The position numbers were made by a program, and so were the translations under genes. The notes below the pieces were generated by a model that saw nothing but the letters and a program-made list of their open reading frames with translations, made no database searches and had not been told where the DNA came from. Source: Cladocopium goreaui (Eukaryota; Sar; Dinophyceae; Suessiales; Symbiodiniaceae). From it: a DNA stretch of 64,000 nt. The stretch is from positions 165,633-229,632 of the forward strand of contig CAMXCT020000434.1 of assembly GCA_947184155.2 (NCBI GenBank), given 5' to 3'. Position 1 is the stretch's first letter, and the number at the start of each line of letters is the position of its first letter. This document shows, piece after piece, positions 28,933-42,684 of the stretch.

Positions 28933-30599
28933 CTGAGAAGTTCAAAGATCGAAGAATACATCTTGGCCGGGTTGAGATTCCAGGAAATCATTGTTTTTGC
29001 TGGTTAAACACACTGGTCTCCAGCAAAAGGGCCCTTGAAACAATTCCACGTCCCTGCAAAGCTTTCAGACTCTAGTCTGCCATTCTCAATGCTTGAAGAT
29101 AAAAAGATTGAGCCATCCAGCAAGAAAAAACAAATCATGGTCTCAACCTGTAATCTCTCCGAACTCTTTGACAAATTGCAAAGAGTTGATCAGAATGGAG
29201 CCCAAGGCTCTGTATCTCCACAAACCCTGGGAACATGTTGGGACTCTTGCAATTTTTTTCTGATTTATTTTGTGATTTGGATATCTTTATGGGCCATACC
29301 CCGGTAAACCTCCCATCCGTTGATCCATTGCCATCCCAGGCTCCGTCAAGGGCACGTGGCCCTTCCAGGCTGGCGCACCAAAGGGCAACACATGCCCGCG
29401 CTCCAAGGCTGAGTTCACCTCAGCAGGGTACCAGTCACCGGAGGCACCAGCACAATTGGACTAGACCCATACCAGTGGTGTCAATATTGTCAATTAGTAA
29501 TGTCAACTAATGGGATACCAATAGACCCATAGAGTGGTGTCAATTATTGATGAGTTTCAACTAATGACTAATATAATCTAATATCAAATATCCAATTCTT
29601 TAGGGGACTGCAATTTTGAAAAAATGGCCGCGTCACTGATCATCTGTGAGATGCGAGGATCTGGAGATTGAAGACGGCCATCATCAGGGCGTTTTGAGGG
29701 AGAAAGGCTTCAGGGCGTCAGCAAAATGGATTGGATGTACTGAATGTCATCAGGCAATGAGCCCTAGAAATCCGTAGGCTGATTTGAAGAAGGGTAACTC
29801 TGGTGGGCGACGCGTTTTTGGACATGACTGAACAAAACAATACAATTAAAAATCATACTCAATCTATGTCGTTGATGGATCAGAAGATAGCATTTACTCC
29901 TCAGCCAACACCAGATCTGCACCCAGAGTCTGTTGCCGCTGCCGAGCTGCGGAAAGGATCCGCTCAAAGTAGGTGTTCTGCGACGTCTCGCTAAAGCCTT
30001 CCTGGCGCGAAAAGGCGACTTGCTCTGGTCCGGATTTGGGACCCGTGCTGCTTATTTTAGGTGGTTGAAATATGTTGAAATCCCAACATTTTGTCATTTA
30101 GTGGGGCACTGCACCAAATTACCAAAAAATCATGGATTACAATGGATTATGGATTATTTCACCATAGTAAATCTTCATGTTTGTTCTCTGGGTGATCTCC
30201 CATTAGTGCTACCCCCATCTCCAACAGCTCTCCTCAAAGGCCCTGTCGCTGTTCAGCACGCCACCTTCATCTTGGGCCATCGCCGCAGGTGGTCGGTCTT
30301 TGCCTCGGAGAGCTGACCGGCGAGCTGATGGTGGCCATGACCTCACTGAATCACCATCCTGCTGGCATGGTACTAATAGGAGTTATTGTTACTGAACATA
30401 CTGTATTAACCTATTAGTACCATTAAGTCATTTGAATTCATGGTACTAGGAATTATTGCTCGTTATTACAATCATTATTTGGAAGACTCAGCATTGTAGA
30501 CATAGTAATAATATGTAATAATTCTCAACAATAATCACAACAACCACAACACCAACTAAAACCAATATATTATAAAAATACCAGTCATCGTTGTCATCG

Positions 30600-33500
30600 T
30601 CACCATCACTGCACCACTCAAAAGACTCCACCGCCGCCATCACTTCTCTCCTCCGAGGTGCTTCCACCCAGTTCCGCCGCCTCAAACAGCAGCGCAATGT
30701 CGAACAAGTTTTTGATCACCGGTGCGTCCTGCACAACCAGCGAAAATCGTGGAAAGTGGTGAAGAAAACATGTCGAAACCACCAAATGTCAGAATTTCTC
30801 AGTGAATTGCACTCCAGTTGGCGTTGATCCAGTTATATCCAGTTATATCCAGTGATATCCAGTGATATCCAGTGGTACGTGGGACTTAAAATCGGGGCAT
30901 GGTAGGACCTAAGGAAAAAACATCTGTTGATCTGTTGGGATAAATCATGATCGAAACTGAGGAACCCTGACTGGTCAGTGGAAGAAAGCAGTCGACATGG
31001 ATAGGTTTTGATCAAGGTGACTTTGCTGGTGAATTACTACTCACTACTCATCATTTTCCGTGATTTGCAAAGAATCCAACCCTCGCATCTACAGCTCGAG
31101 TACTAAGGAAATGCTGTCCTGTATTGATGGAAATAAGAGGCCCAGAAGCCGTATTTGACAGCTGAGAAGTCTGGTTGAGTTACCGTAAGATTCAACAAGC
31201 AGCATGGTTCCCATCGAAGATCATCAATAGGGTCGAGATAAAAAGTGCTACCCACGTGATTTTAGCAAAAACAACAAATAACATCTAACAGTCTAGTCTG
31301 AACGGGAAAGGTTGTTGGTTCAATGGGTCCTCTCGTCCCACGTGGGTGTACCCGAAGATGGCGTTTTGACGTTGCATGGTAATGGCAAAATCTTCTTCGA
31401 CTTCACCTGGGTCTTCACCAGATATTGATTGGTACTGGGCCATCACCATGTCGAGTTTTCCATGTTTTCCCGGGTATAAATTGGATCAGAACCCCAGGAA
31501 TGGGGGAGGATTCATGATCAGCTGGGTTAGAAATGCCACTTGATCTAAGCAAAGGCGGCCAAAGGTGTCTCTATCGTGGAAAGTGTACACGGAATCATTG
31601 AGCGGTCCTCCTTGGCGCCATGGTAATCTTTCACCAAGTAAAAGAACTCGTCAAGGCAATGGTACATATCTCAACCCCAGGAATGTTCTCTTATATGTGT
31701 AATAGAGTCGGGATGTTCACTACCCAACTCTGCCAGTTGAGTTTTGACCCACACATAATCTTCCACCAGCTGACCCGTGAAATAAGAATCCGAGTCCAGC
31801 CATAGCATCCAATCCTAAGCGCTGCACAGGCATGGTCGTTTGGGTGGATGTCCCTCACATTTATGGAGGCGACAAATGACATCAAGGGATATCAAATGGT
31901 CAAATGATCTTCCGTACCCGGTCCGTAGCCTTTCGTTTTATGGTTCCATGATGTTCCATGCAAAATTCTGAGGCTGCTCATGGGAACAAGGACAGTAAAT
32001 TCATTCTGAGGATAGCTGCACTTGAGACGCAATCGGAAAGCTGCTCAAGGCCCCCTGAAACCCTGAAACTTTGGTCAGGGTGGGTTTGGACTGCCATCAA
32101 CTTGCACGAAAATAACTTACCAAGGAGGTACAGATCTGCAACCGTATGCAACCACAAAATGGAAGGAGACAAAGATCACTGGTGACCAAAATCAAGGCTG
32201 ACACGGGCTGAACAAATCATCCCAGCAACGAGGCCATGGCAGAATCCGCCATGTCTCAATTTCCATTGCCATGTTTGTTTTTACTGGAGGGTACCCTCTG
32301 GTAATCAAACATAGCAATGGAAAAGCCACCATATAGAATCATAAATGAATCATATAGATTGTTTTTCTCATGAAAACCTCCATGTATATAATGTTGTTTT
32401 ATGTTGTTTTTAGGTTTTCTAATGCAATGTTGGATAACCGAAAGGCAAACCATCCAAATGTGGCGTTCTACCTCTCCCCTGAACTCAGCCCAAGCTTCAA
32501 AGCCTTGCAGTGCAGGTTGATCTAGGACAAAGGTGGCCTTGAATCGACCTCGGCAACGCAATTTCGGTGAGAATCGCACCCCCCCTTGAAGCGCGCACAC
32601 ACACAAACACATTTTGGGTTACCCAGAAATGTGGTGCGAAAAATGTGATTCTCTCAACTATCATGAAACAGTGGAATTTACGATCTTTCCTGATGAAATA
32701 TCAAAATCACCTGATCATCCCACGAATCGTAAGTGGTCAATAACCCTGCTGATCGTAAGTCCGTAAGTCCCCATTTCGTGCGTCCCATTTATAAATGGCC
32801 CGTAATTCCATTTACTCACCACTGAATCGATCCATGGGGTGATCCTCCAAGTGTGGAGGTGTTCACAGGAAAATCATCTACAGATGGATTTTCCACCCAT
32901 ATTTCCCAAAAACATCCGTCATTTACATCTTTATATCCATTTACATCCATTTACATCCATTTACACTTCTGTATACCACCATTTACATCCATTGACCCAC
33001 CATTTTCATGACACCGGAAGGTGAAACCTCTGTGTCTTTCTCCTACCCCCAACGGCCCCAACCCCATCCACCCCATCGAGCTGCACATCAGACGATAGCT
33101 CTCAGAGACCGTGGCCTGGATCAATCTGCCAGGCCCTGTCGGTAGTCTCCCAGGCTTCCTTAAACCAGGCTCTGGTGGCGGCTACCCGGGTCCAAAAAAT
33201 CACACAAGAATCAGTCATGCATCATTTTTGGAGATCATTTGAGATCTTCATGGATTCATGGATGTTATCATGGTTCATAAATTCTATGATATAAGATAAT
33301 GGTCATTAATAATGGTCATTAATAATGGTCATAAAATGGTCATATTAGCTGGCTATAATCACTACTTTATCCCTAGCTATAGCTGGAACTCTCCGATGTT
33401 TTCATCGATGCATTGGATCACCAGGCGGCTGGAAGTAGCGATCCACGTCCGCGAACCACACGCGATTCTCCGAGGAGCGACGGATCTCGGCGACCTTTTT

Positions 33501-35870
33501 TGCGGCCACCGATGTGGCCACCGGTGGCAGGAATCATCCAGCGATTTGGATGGTGATGAGGCATGGAGATACGACCAACAAACATGGGATCTTGACCAAG
33601 AGTGACAGTAGCTTAGTAAACTGCAAACATCGTGTTTTCCTTCTGCTAATAATCCACTTCAAGCCCTCTTTGTACAACTTCGCTTCAGCCCTCCCAGATA
33701 TGTCACCGCACACCTGTCGCGGAGATAGACCTTGGTGAAAGATCAGAACTGGATGATCAAAGCGAGAATTGAACTTCTCCCACCAGTTCCTTGGTCTGCT
33801 GATCCACTGTCTGTGGTGGAGACCCTGCTCTTCACAGATGATGCAAAAATATGCAAAAATACACTTCCCAACTGCTGGTCCCAACCCCCGACCTGCTGAT
33901 GTTTGAATGAATGACCAGTTACTGACCAGTTGCTAGCCATAGATCACTTTAGAGTTGCATAGAATTGCATGGCATAGATTATGATCATAGGCCAGTTGCT
34001 GGGAAACCATTTTCATGGTAACTCATTTCCTACCAGGCCTACCAATCACCCTGTTTCAAAGGGACTGGATATCATCCCATCGTTGGCCAAAAAAGCATTT
34101 TGACCATGGGATGGCATAGCTGGCACCAAATGTTGGTGAAGTCCAGAAAATCCTCTGAAAAATCGCCATGAAAAACCATTCTGATCATGTTTAAAAATCA
34201 CAGTTTTAAAATGGTTTAAATTACATTAAACCATTTGTTAAACCAATTTAAACCATCCAAAATCACCATGTCTGGTGAGATCTTTGTTGGTGAACCATCG
34301 CGACGTGAGTCTCGGCGACATCCCAAGCTTCGACAGCACGAAGTGCAGCTCGTGCAGCCGATGCTGGGAGGCCATCGTCACGATCACTGTGCCACCGTCA
34401 ATGCCTTCCGCCAGGTCGTTCGCGTCGCGGAGGCCTTGGGGCGATGTACTGCCGATGTGGTGATCATTTTTGGGGGAGGATGTGAAGGAAACCTGTTTTC
34501 CCATGATCTCCCATGAAAATCCATGGAATAGATTGGGAATTTGGCTTCAATCATCAAGTTTCAGGAGGTTTTCCAACAGAATTTGCTCTGGAACAATTTG
34601 AGAGACACTCATGCCACTTGAAGCACGCCCCCCGGCGGGCCGGGGCAGCACAACCTCGTCCCAAACGCGGCGCCTAGTTCCGGCCGGTTGCAAATGGCTC
34701 CCCGCCAGGGAGGAAAGCACTCCTGAGTGGAGGTGTGAGTGGCACTGGAAAAGGAAAAACGACCAAGAATCGCGGCCAAGAATCCAACAAGAATCCAACA
34801 AGCAGAAGCACCTTCCAAATCCAAGTTCACTACACTTTTTGACCTTCCAAGTTTTGAATTCTTTGATACATCGAAAGGTACCCGGGATTGCAATCCTAGG
34901 CACACAGAAGCCTTGTTCCAGCAAACAGTGACCGCGATTGTCGATGGCATGTTGACCTCAGCATGGCCGATGAATAGCGGTTGAAATCCAAAGCTGATTC
35001 ATTACATGTGAATGGATTTTGAAACATAATATTAATTAATGGATTTTGATTCAACAACCAAATTTAATTTACACTTTGGATTTTGAATGAATCTCTTTAA
35101 TTCTCAGCAATATACAGGTGGGAAGTCCAGATTCCAAAAGCTTAGAGAGGCACAAACCCACAAAAAGTGCACCTCAAATGTCTGGCATGTTGGAAATCGT
35201 TTCCCAACAAGGCCACTCTGTTCGAACTGGCCATGGTTTGGTAGAAATTTGGTTCAAATCCTGCCGGTTTATCGTCTTTCAGCAGGTCAACAGATGGAAC
35301 TCCAAAATTGCATAAACTTGCCAAATTATTTGAGTGTTGAACAATCATTCCAGCCCATTTTTGGTGGTTCCATGTCAGTCAAGATTCTTCAAGTAGTTTT
35401 TACCTTTCCCCTGCAGCCATGTGACGCCCTGGGATGTGTGGCCAGTTGGCAGGATCGGGGACCTTATGTTGCATGGCCCGGGGGCTTTGACAGGTCGGCT
35501 TCTCGTAGAGGTGCCTGGCCGCTGTGTCCCCCCAGACACGATTTGCTTGACGCTCAACAGGTTGACCCCCACCAGCCCCCCCAAAGAAACAACATGATCC
35601 AAAAAAACGAAAGATACCCTCTGGTAATTTAACATAACTATGGAAAATCACCATTTTTCATGGGAAAATCCACTATTAATGGCCATTTTCAATAGCTATG
35701 TTAGTTTACCAGAGGGTAAATCTTTGGCATTCCCAACTTCCACAGAGATTGCTGTCGCGCACAGCGAGCTGTGCCTCTTTTCGGGCGGGAGCTTCTTGAC
35801 CAACTGATCCGCTGGCATCTGCGGCAAGTCCAAGGACTCGGCCCAGAAGCGGCTTATCGTCTGATAGCTT
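30600..35870 (-). CDS. Exon-like segments of an unidentified minus-strand gene, cluster 1
   Basis: Short GC-richer segments with natural protein composition stand out of AT-rich intron-like DNA. Approximate positions: 30622-30722 (…N-L-F-D-I-A-L-L-F-E-A-A-E-L), 33424-33505 (V-A-E-I-R-R-S-S-E-N-R-V-W-F-A-D-V-D, acceptor AAAAAAG|GTC), 34285-34460 (G-G-T-V-I-V-T-M-A-S-Q-H-R-L-H-E-L), 34620-34735, 35435-35570, and 35765-35865 (R-F-W-A-E-S-L-D-L-P-Q-M-P). They may be upstream exons of the GT15-like gene in copy B, since they lie 5' of it on the same strand, but no family motif proves this. The DNA between is otherwise featureless apart from small TIR elements. Confidence 0.4.
32292..32446. mobile_element. 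Small TIR element, TACCCTCTGGTAA family (diverged)
   Basis: Left end TACCCTCTGGTAATCAAACA; the reverse complement of the right end is similar (CCTTTCGGTTATCCAACATT). No coding capacity. Weakest member of the family by TIR match. Confidence 0.5.
35615..35718. mobile_element. Small TIR element, TACCCTCTGGTAA family
   Basis: Perfect terminal inverted repeat TACCCTCTGGTAA … TTACCAGAGGGTA, continuing imperfectly inward (AACATA / TATGTTA); 104 bases in all. MITE-like, no ORF. Confidence 0.75.
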
Positions 35871-37039
35871 TGGATGGTGGTACTGTTGGATTTCTGAACA
35901 TTTCTAAAGGGTTTTTTGAACTATAAATCTGAAATCTGCAACTTCGGAGCACCAAAACTTTCGAGCAGGTGGATTCGTGGGGTGCCCAAAGCTTGGCGTC
36001 ATGCCCATCTAATAAGCATCAAATCAGCAGCATCACAGACCTAACCATCAACCAATCCTCCTTTCTGGTTTACCTCCGAATGTTGGTCGGCTGGTATCCG
36101 CCTTGTAGATGGTCAATCTTGCATGTTTGTATCACTTACAATATTGTTGTAACTACCTAATATATCCTAATATGTTGCAGACTGGTAAACCATGACGAAC
36201 CCAACAGTAAACCTCCAAGGGGGGATGGTTGCAATTCAACCAAATTCTGGGTCAATCCCACCTGACCGGCTGCCAATCCACTTGCTTCCAATATGAAACA
36301 TCCCCCAGAACCCTTGGTTTCGTGTTGGACCAAACGATAATAAGCAGGGCCATTGGGCCATTGAAAGGGAAATTGGGGTATGGATCATTTTTCCGAGCAG
36401 GTTTCCTCATGGTCGTGTTCCTTTACTGGAGGGTAAGCCATCATATGTCCCATGTTATCCCATTGAAATCCCATGAAATCCCATGATTTTTGAGGGTAAA
36501 CCATGGTCAACCCCCAGCAATTCCCCAACCATCTCCCCATCTGCCGGGCCATGTAGTCGCTGCAGGGCCACTCCGCATCTCCCAGCGACTCGGCCTGTGC
36601 GGGGATGACTCATGCATTACTCTCTGAAGTGCTGTCGCTATCACTCAGCCTCCTCCAGGATGTTCACTCCGGACTTCATCAGGTGCAGCGTGCTGGACCT
36701 TGAGCCCATAGGCCCATGACCATCCACACCATGTTGGGGTGATCTGGACATCATCCCTGGGACACGTGAACCGAGAACCTGTGCCCCACGTCCCATTTAG
36801 ACCAAACTACCAAACTTGGAAGTCCTACAGCTCTTCAAACAGGGGGCAACCAAAATCGACATAACCAACCTCAACCATGCCCAACCATCCTCAACCATCC
36901 TCAACCATCCTCAACCAACAAACCTTCCCAGCAAGTCACACGCATCCAGCACCCCGACGCCAGATCTCTTCAATGGAGCTGCAGGCCCCATTGAGGTCCA
37001 AGGGATCGCAGAAGCGATGGGCCTTGGTGGCGGATCGAA

Positions 37040-37230
37040 GTTGATGATGGAAGTTGATGTAGATGATGTTTGACATGTAGATGAAGTTGATGTGGATGAT
37101 GTAGGTGATGTAAAGGATATACTAGATATGCAGGAGATGTAGATGATGTATGTGATCTAGAATGTAGATGAAGTTGATGTAGATTATGTAGGTGATGTAA
37201 AGGATGTAGCAGATGTTGTGTAGATGAAGT
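37040..37230. repeat. Degenerate GATGTAGATGA repeat
   Basis: GTAGATGAAGTTGATGTAGA-like units with 6-, 9- and 12-base spacing. Low complexity; open frames on the minus strand (His/Ser/Leu-rich) are not genes. Confidence 0.7.
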
Positions 37231-37649
37231 GAACAGTTGAACTTGGGAGCAGTACTTTGGAAAAACCAACTTTCGCAGGAGCTTTTGGGAATCAAAGCCT
37301 AAACCAAAACGGTCGCAAAAAAAACGCTGACCAAGTCAAAGTTCTAGCATTTAATATCCCCATGAAACATGGTTGAGTTCACGCCCCCAGTGCAATTGTT
37401 GCCCCAAACCCTCTATCAAGACCAGATGGCCACGTACATTCCAATGATTTCCCATTTATTCTTGGTCAGACATGGTTGGTTGAATCTCCATTTCCTGATG
37501 GTAAACCTCCCCAGGTATCTATATGATACATATATATATATACATACATACATACATACATACATACATAAATGATACATATTATCCATGATTATCCCAT
37601 TTTGTCCATTAAGATATCCCACATTAACACTTTGAAAAACCTCCCCGTT

Positions 37650-40600
37650 GGTCCCGTTGGTCCCGTTGCCCAGTCGCTATGGACTTCTCCACGAAGATGG
37701 CCCTTGCGCCGTGCACGAAGAGAAGGACGTAGCGATCGCTGAGGAGATCCACGGTGCTCTGCAGGGAGCAATGCGTCAAGAACAGCAAGCCTCGGAGCTT
37801 TCGCCAAAAAAATCTGGGGAGATCAATGCCGAAATAATGGGAATATCATGGAATATCTGATTTCGAATTCGGTAATGTATATGTTCATGATTGTTAATGT
37901 TAACATATGTTAAGATGATAGTGGTTTTGGTGGCTCATCCCAGGAATCGAGGGTGATTAAGTGCTGAGTTCGCCGGAGCCCCTGGTTCGCCCAGTGGCGT
38001 TGCAGCTTGTGTTTGTCGGTCATCTCTTCAGCTACGAAGTGAAGCTCGAAGCGGATCTTCCTCGGTGAGATCCACGAGGTCAGTGAGACCTTCGGAACCG
38101 CAGGAGGTGATCTAAATCTTAGAGTTCGAACAACATGAAAGTCATTCGGAGTGCAGGTAGGCCATCAGTGGGGAGGTTGTACATTTATAGAGTTCTACAC
38201 CAAATACATCCAAATACAAGCCAGATCAAGCAAGTGTATGTAAGTGTACTGTTTCTATCTGTTTCCAGGGGGGCACAAACACCACACTGAAGCAGCCCAG
38301 CATCTCGTAGTTTGGGATCACCCGCGTGGGCGGCGCATATAGCGGATTGATCCTGGTGTCCGAAGGGGCAGATGCTTCCCTGAAGTGCTGACCTTTGGAA
38401 ATCATTGTTCCAAAGTTTACCCTCTGGTAATGACTAACATAGCTATTGAAAATGGCCATAGAAATAGTGGATTTACCCACTGAAAATGCTGATTGTCCAG
38501 TTCGCTATGTAAACGTTTACCAGAGGGTAACAGGCCTTCTGTTTTTCCAAGTTGTCTATTGTATTGTGGTAGGTTTCAACCTTGGAACTCGAGATGTTCT
38601 CAGCATGGAGAGGTTCCCAATTCTTACCCGTCCACACAGAGATGCTTCGATGATATTCTTGACACCATGAGCCAGAAAATCTGGCATCAAAATATTCATC
38701 CGAGTAGCGGCACCACCAAGACATAGGCATTCCCCCGCACTGGAGGAATCATGTCCTTGGTGGCATGGCAACTGTGGCTGTGGGATGCATGGCCAATGAC
38801 TGAAACAACGTGGCGCAATCACCGCGCCGAGTCACGGCCATGTCGAAGCAATTGCCGGCTTGGGGAGAGACCACCACCACATCTGAAGTCTTAGGTGTTA
38901 CCGTGATGCCGCCACCCTGGCGATGGTAAGAATGGGTTAAAATGGGTTAAAATGGGTTAAAAACAAGCTTGACTCACTGCTTGCTACGCCGGGGTATGCC
39001 GGGGTCGAAACCCAAGGGGAAGACCCATGGCCCATGGTCCAATGGTTGAGAAACCTGCCCGTGCTCCGGTGCCCTCTTTCGCACATGGAGACGTCCCACA
39101 GCGGCACCTGCTTCGGGCTCAAAATGACCTGGCCACCCGCCGCATTCAGAAATGTACATAGAGGGTCTGTGGAAGTTTGGTTAGGAGCCATGACACCTTG
39201 AAGCTTCTTAGCTACAACAATATCCAAACATATCTAAAAGTCCAGTTTGAAAATGCCCTTCTGCACACTCACCTCAAGTGGGTCTGAAGTCTCAGAAACC
39301 AGCTATCCTCCTGAACGGTACTTGAATTTGCCACATGTCTTGTCCCATCCTGAAAGGTCTGTCTCAAATTAAGGCTGAACTTCCACCCCGAAAACATCCG
39401 AACTCCCATCCCCTGGTAGGTCAGTGCAGCACCAGGCCTTGCCATACTTCTTGCTGGTGACCTTTCCCTCCTTGTCAAACTCTAAGCCTCTAGCTGAGAT
39501 GAGCTGTGCAGGGCCAAGGGATGAAATCATATTTCCTGGAGATGATATGACGAAAGCAAGGAAAAAGATGGCTTGAAAAGCATGTGCAGCATCATGCAGC
39601 TGAAAAGTTGATTGAATCGTGAAACACTTCCACTTGGGTTCCTTTAGTACTGAGAGGCATCTTGGCCTTCGCCTTATTTAATAATTTATGATGAAATCGG
39701 GTCAGGTGCACGACCGCAAGACCCAACCTCCGAAGATCAACTCTGCCTGATGTCTCTTGAAAGATAAACGGGATGTCTGGTGATGATTAAAGCATTGCCC
39801 TACAGCTACATCCCCATCGGCTTCCCCACCCAAAAAGACCTTCATATAACCGGTCCCAGTTTCGAAACGTGTCGTTGCCAGGGCTTTCCATAATGCGCCC
39901 CTGGATGGAACCGATAGAAGTCACCTTTGTCAAAGGAAGGGCGGTGAATGACCATCAGGAGTGAACCTATTCTCAAACCTTGTCAGCTTGCTTAGATACT
40001 TATGCTACTTATGTTTCCCACGTATGGCTGAACATGGAACTTGTATATCATCAATCAGCCATCCAGTTCTCAAATCGGGTCATCGAAACCGAGTGATCTT
40101 TGCCTCCTACCCTGCCATGGATCAACATTCTGGGGCTTGGGGTCAAAGCAAAACGACCCTTTTGATTGATACTCAAACACGGGTGCTAAAATCCTACATG
40201 TTCATTTGCTTCACGCCTGATTTTACCCTTCAAAACTGGTGTTGTTCCAGTCTGCCATGTTCGGTTACCAGGTGCCATCAATGGGTAGCCCTCACCGCTG
40301 ATTTTCGCCAGCCAGGCAGCATTTTCCAGGTCGCTGATCATGGTGATGATATCCCAGGCGCCCTCTTCCAGGCAGCGGCTGGGGTCGTGCAGCAGCGGGA
40401 TGTCCTTGGCTCGCCGGATTCGGAGGACGATGACCATGACGATGACCATACTTTCAAATACCAGGGCCCCCTTTGGGCCAAAACCATCCAAAACCATCAA
40501 AACAAACACACAGACTTTTCCGAAAAACTTTCTCCAGGACTCCAGGCTGGTGGGTTTCCCCAGGCTGGTTCTGGGTTTAACAACCCCCAAAAACGGCGAC

Positions 40601-40705
40601 CGATACGCCAGGCATCCGGCGACACCTCGCACTTCTCCTCCGTCATCATGTAGTAGGGCGCCGGCCGCAGCGTGGCGGCCACCCGGCTGCTGTCCTGGGG
40701 ATTTC
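37650..40705 (-). CDS. Exon-like segments of an unidentified minus-strand gene, cluster 2
   Basis: Approximate segments: 37655-37800 (L-L-F-L-T-H-C-S-L-Q-S-T-V-D-L-L-S-D-R), 37970-38085 (I-R-F-E-L-H-F-V-A-E-E-M), 38270-38385 (N-P-L-Y-A-P-P-T-R-V-I-P-N-Y-E-M-L), 38735-38890 (V-V-V-V-S-P-Q-A-G-N-C-F-D-M-A), 39055-39165 (A-A-G-G-Q-V-I-L-S-P-K-Q-V-P), 40265-40425 (R-R-A-K-D-I-P-L-L-H-D-P-S-R-C), and 40590-40700 (A-P-Y-Y-M-M-T-E-E-K-C-E-V). All read on the minus strand and are more GC-rich than their surroundings. I recognise no family. They are likely consecutive exons of one gene, but splice junctions were not all resolved. Confidence 0.42.
38418..38529. mobile_element. Small TIR element, TACCCTCTGGTAA family
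   Basis: TACCCTCTGGTAATGACTAAC at the left and GTTTACCAGAGGGTA at the right; 112 bases, between two exon-like segments (38270-38385 and 38735-38890). Confidence 0.75.
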
Positions 40706-41114
40706 CTGGAAAAATTCGAACAGTTAGGAATGTTCTAGCAAGAACTTTAATAAGAGACGCCAGTGACTAATGAGGATTCCCAATTCATGGGTTGGATTAT
40801 GATCATCTATATAAATATATACTGTAGATGATATATATATATATACATATGTCAACTTTATGTCAACCTATAAAGGGTAGTAAAGTCACCTTTAGTCATC
40901 AACCAATAAGGGTTTGGAACACGGCTCAATCTGGGTTGGAACCTGAAAATGTTAGGGGGAAAGAAACAAGATCCACATCAGGGGGTATGCCCAATGTTCA
41001 GACACACCCATAAATAGAATTAATCATCTCCGTCCAACACCAGCAAATCAAATCGTATGGCCCCACAACATATATAACACATGTTCAGTCCAACCCGGAC
41101 GTTGCTCCACACTT

Positions 41115-41162
41115 ACAGTCATCGTCATCATCATCATCATCATCACCATCATCATCATCACC
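41115..41162. repeat. (CAT)n microsatellite
   Basis: ATCATCATCATCATCATCACC-type trinucleotide run, encoding poly-His in one frame by chance. Confidence 0.85.
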
Positions 41163-41519
41163 AGTGTCAACTCATGTGGAATGGGGTAATACCATCAACT
41201 TATATGTCTTATATTCATGAAGGAATCATAAATCCGCCGCCCACTATGACAAATATCCCGGCGGAAGCGTTACCGGCGTACGAAAATGATGAAAATGACT
41301 ATTTCGTCACAGCGAGGAGCGATTTTTTCAGTCAAAACTTCTCCAAAAAAAAGGTCCATCTACTTTGTGAATAACAACCCTTCCATGACTTCAGCCTGAA
41401 AAAGGGCAACCGCAACTTTTTCTCACATTTTCTTCAACGTGCCAGCGGTGGCTTCCATCAGGTTTTTCCCTGTGCACTCCCACCGCCACTGGAAAGAGCG
41501 CATGCATTTCCATATTTGA

Positions 41520-42075
41520 GGATTGCCATTGAAGAAATGCCAATGAAGATCATAGAGCGTAGCATCAAAATCATGTGGAAATGCCAATGACGTTATCATC
41601 CCACCCCACCCCACCCCACCCCACCCCACCTCAGACTATCGGATGCGGATGTGTGGAATTGCCATTGAAGATCATGGAGCGTAGCATCAGGATCATGTGG
41701 AATTGCCATTGAAGATCATGGAGCGTAGCATCAAGATCATGTGGAAATGCCAATGAAGATCATAGAGCGTAGCATCAAGATCATGTGGAAATGCCAATGA
41801 AGATCATAGAGCGTAGCATCAAGATCATGTGGAAATGCCAATGAAGATCATAGAGCGTAGCATCAAGATCATGTGGAATGCAATTGAAGATCATAGAGCG
41901 TAGCATGCATGTGGAAATGCCATGAAGATCATAGAGCGTAGCATCAAGATCATGTGGAAATGCCAATGAAGATCATAGAGCGTAGCATCAAGATCATGTG
42001 GAAATGCCAATGACGTTATTATCCCACCCCACCCCACCCCACCCCACCCCAGACTATCGGATGCGGATGTGTGGA
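41520..42075. repeat. 44-bp satellite array bracketed by a C-rich repeat
   Basis: About ten units of a 44-bp sequence containing GAAGATCATAGAGCGTAGCA, then TCAAGATCATGTGGAAATGC and CAAT. Each side ends in TATCATCCC/TATTATCCC followed by (CACCC)n and AGACTATCGGATGCGGATGT (41584-41655 and 42010-42073), so the C-rich block is itself repeated. The units share GAGCGTAGCATC-like words with the minisatellite at 1590-2200. Confidence 0.85.
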
Positions 42076-42089
42076 TTTGTGCGACGGTA

Positions 42090-42510
42090 ACGAGTCCGTT
42101 GGCACAAATATGTTGAATGGTGTAATCACATCAACTCGTCTTCATAAGGGATCGACAAATCCACCACCCCTATAACAAATATGTTGAATGGGATAATCAC
42201 ACCCACTTATCTTCATAAGAGATCAACATCCGCCACCCCCTCTGACAACTATGTTGAATAAGGAATAACAACAACTTATCTTCATAAGGGGCCAAAAAAC
42301 CACCACTCCCTCCGACAAATATGTTAAATGGGGTAATCACGTCAACTTATCTTTTTAAGGGATCGACAAATCCACCACCCCCTTTGACAAATATGCTGAA
42401 TCTGATCATCGCATCAACATATCTTCATAAGGGATCAACAAATCCTCAACCCCCGTGTAGCAAATATACTGAATCTGATAGTAGCATCGACTGATCTTCA
42501 TAAGGGATGA
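42090..42510. repeat. Degenerate 75-bp tandem repeat
   Basis: Five or six diverged units with ACAAATATGTTGAATGG, then AATCAC, then AACTTATCTTCATAAG and GGATCAACAAATCCACCACC. The same words also occur singly at about 41165-41260. Continuous with the arrays on both sides. Confidence 0.7.
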
Positions 42511-42620
42511 TGATATGATGGTGATGGTGATGGTGATGGTGATGAGGATGATGATGGTGATGAGGATGATGATGGTGATGATGATGGTGATGGTGATGAT
42601 GATGATGATGATGATGATGG
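42510..42620. repeat. (GATGGT/GATGAT)n microsatellite
   Basis: Trinucleotide-based run of GATGGTGATGGT and GATGATGATG. No coding meaning. Confidence 0.85.
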
Positions 42621-42684
42621 ATCACATATACATCTACATATTGAAAGTCCACCGACATGGCATTTCAAAAATACGCAACCCTTC

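Larger units (their letters stand above)
18694..30005. other. Segmental duplication, copy B (interrupted by copia)
   Basis: Without the copia element this is about 3.0 kb and pairs with copy A (817-14325). It supplies uninterrupted versions of both copy A insertion sites (TTATCAAAG at 19001-19009 and AAACA at 29006-29010). Its glycosyltransferase-like exons have intact splice signals, so copy B is the more likely functional one. Confidence 0.85.
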
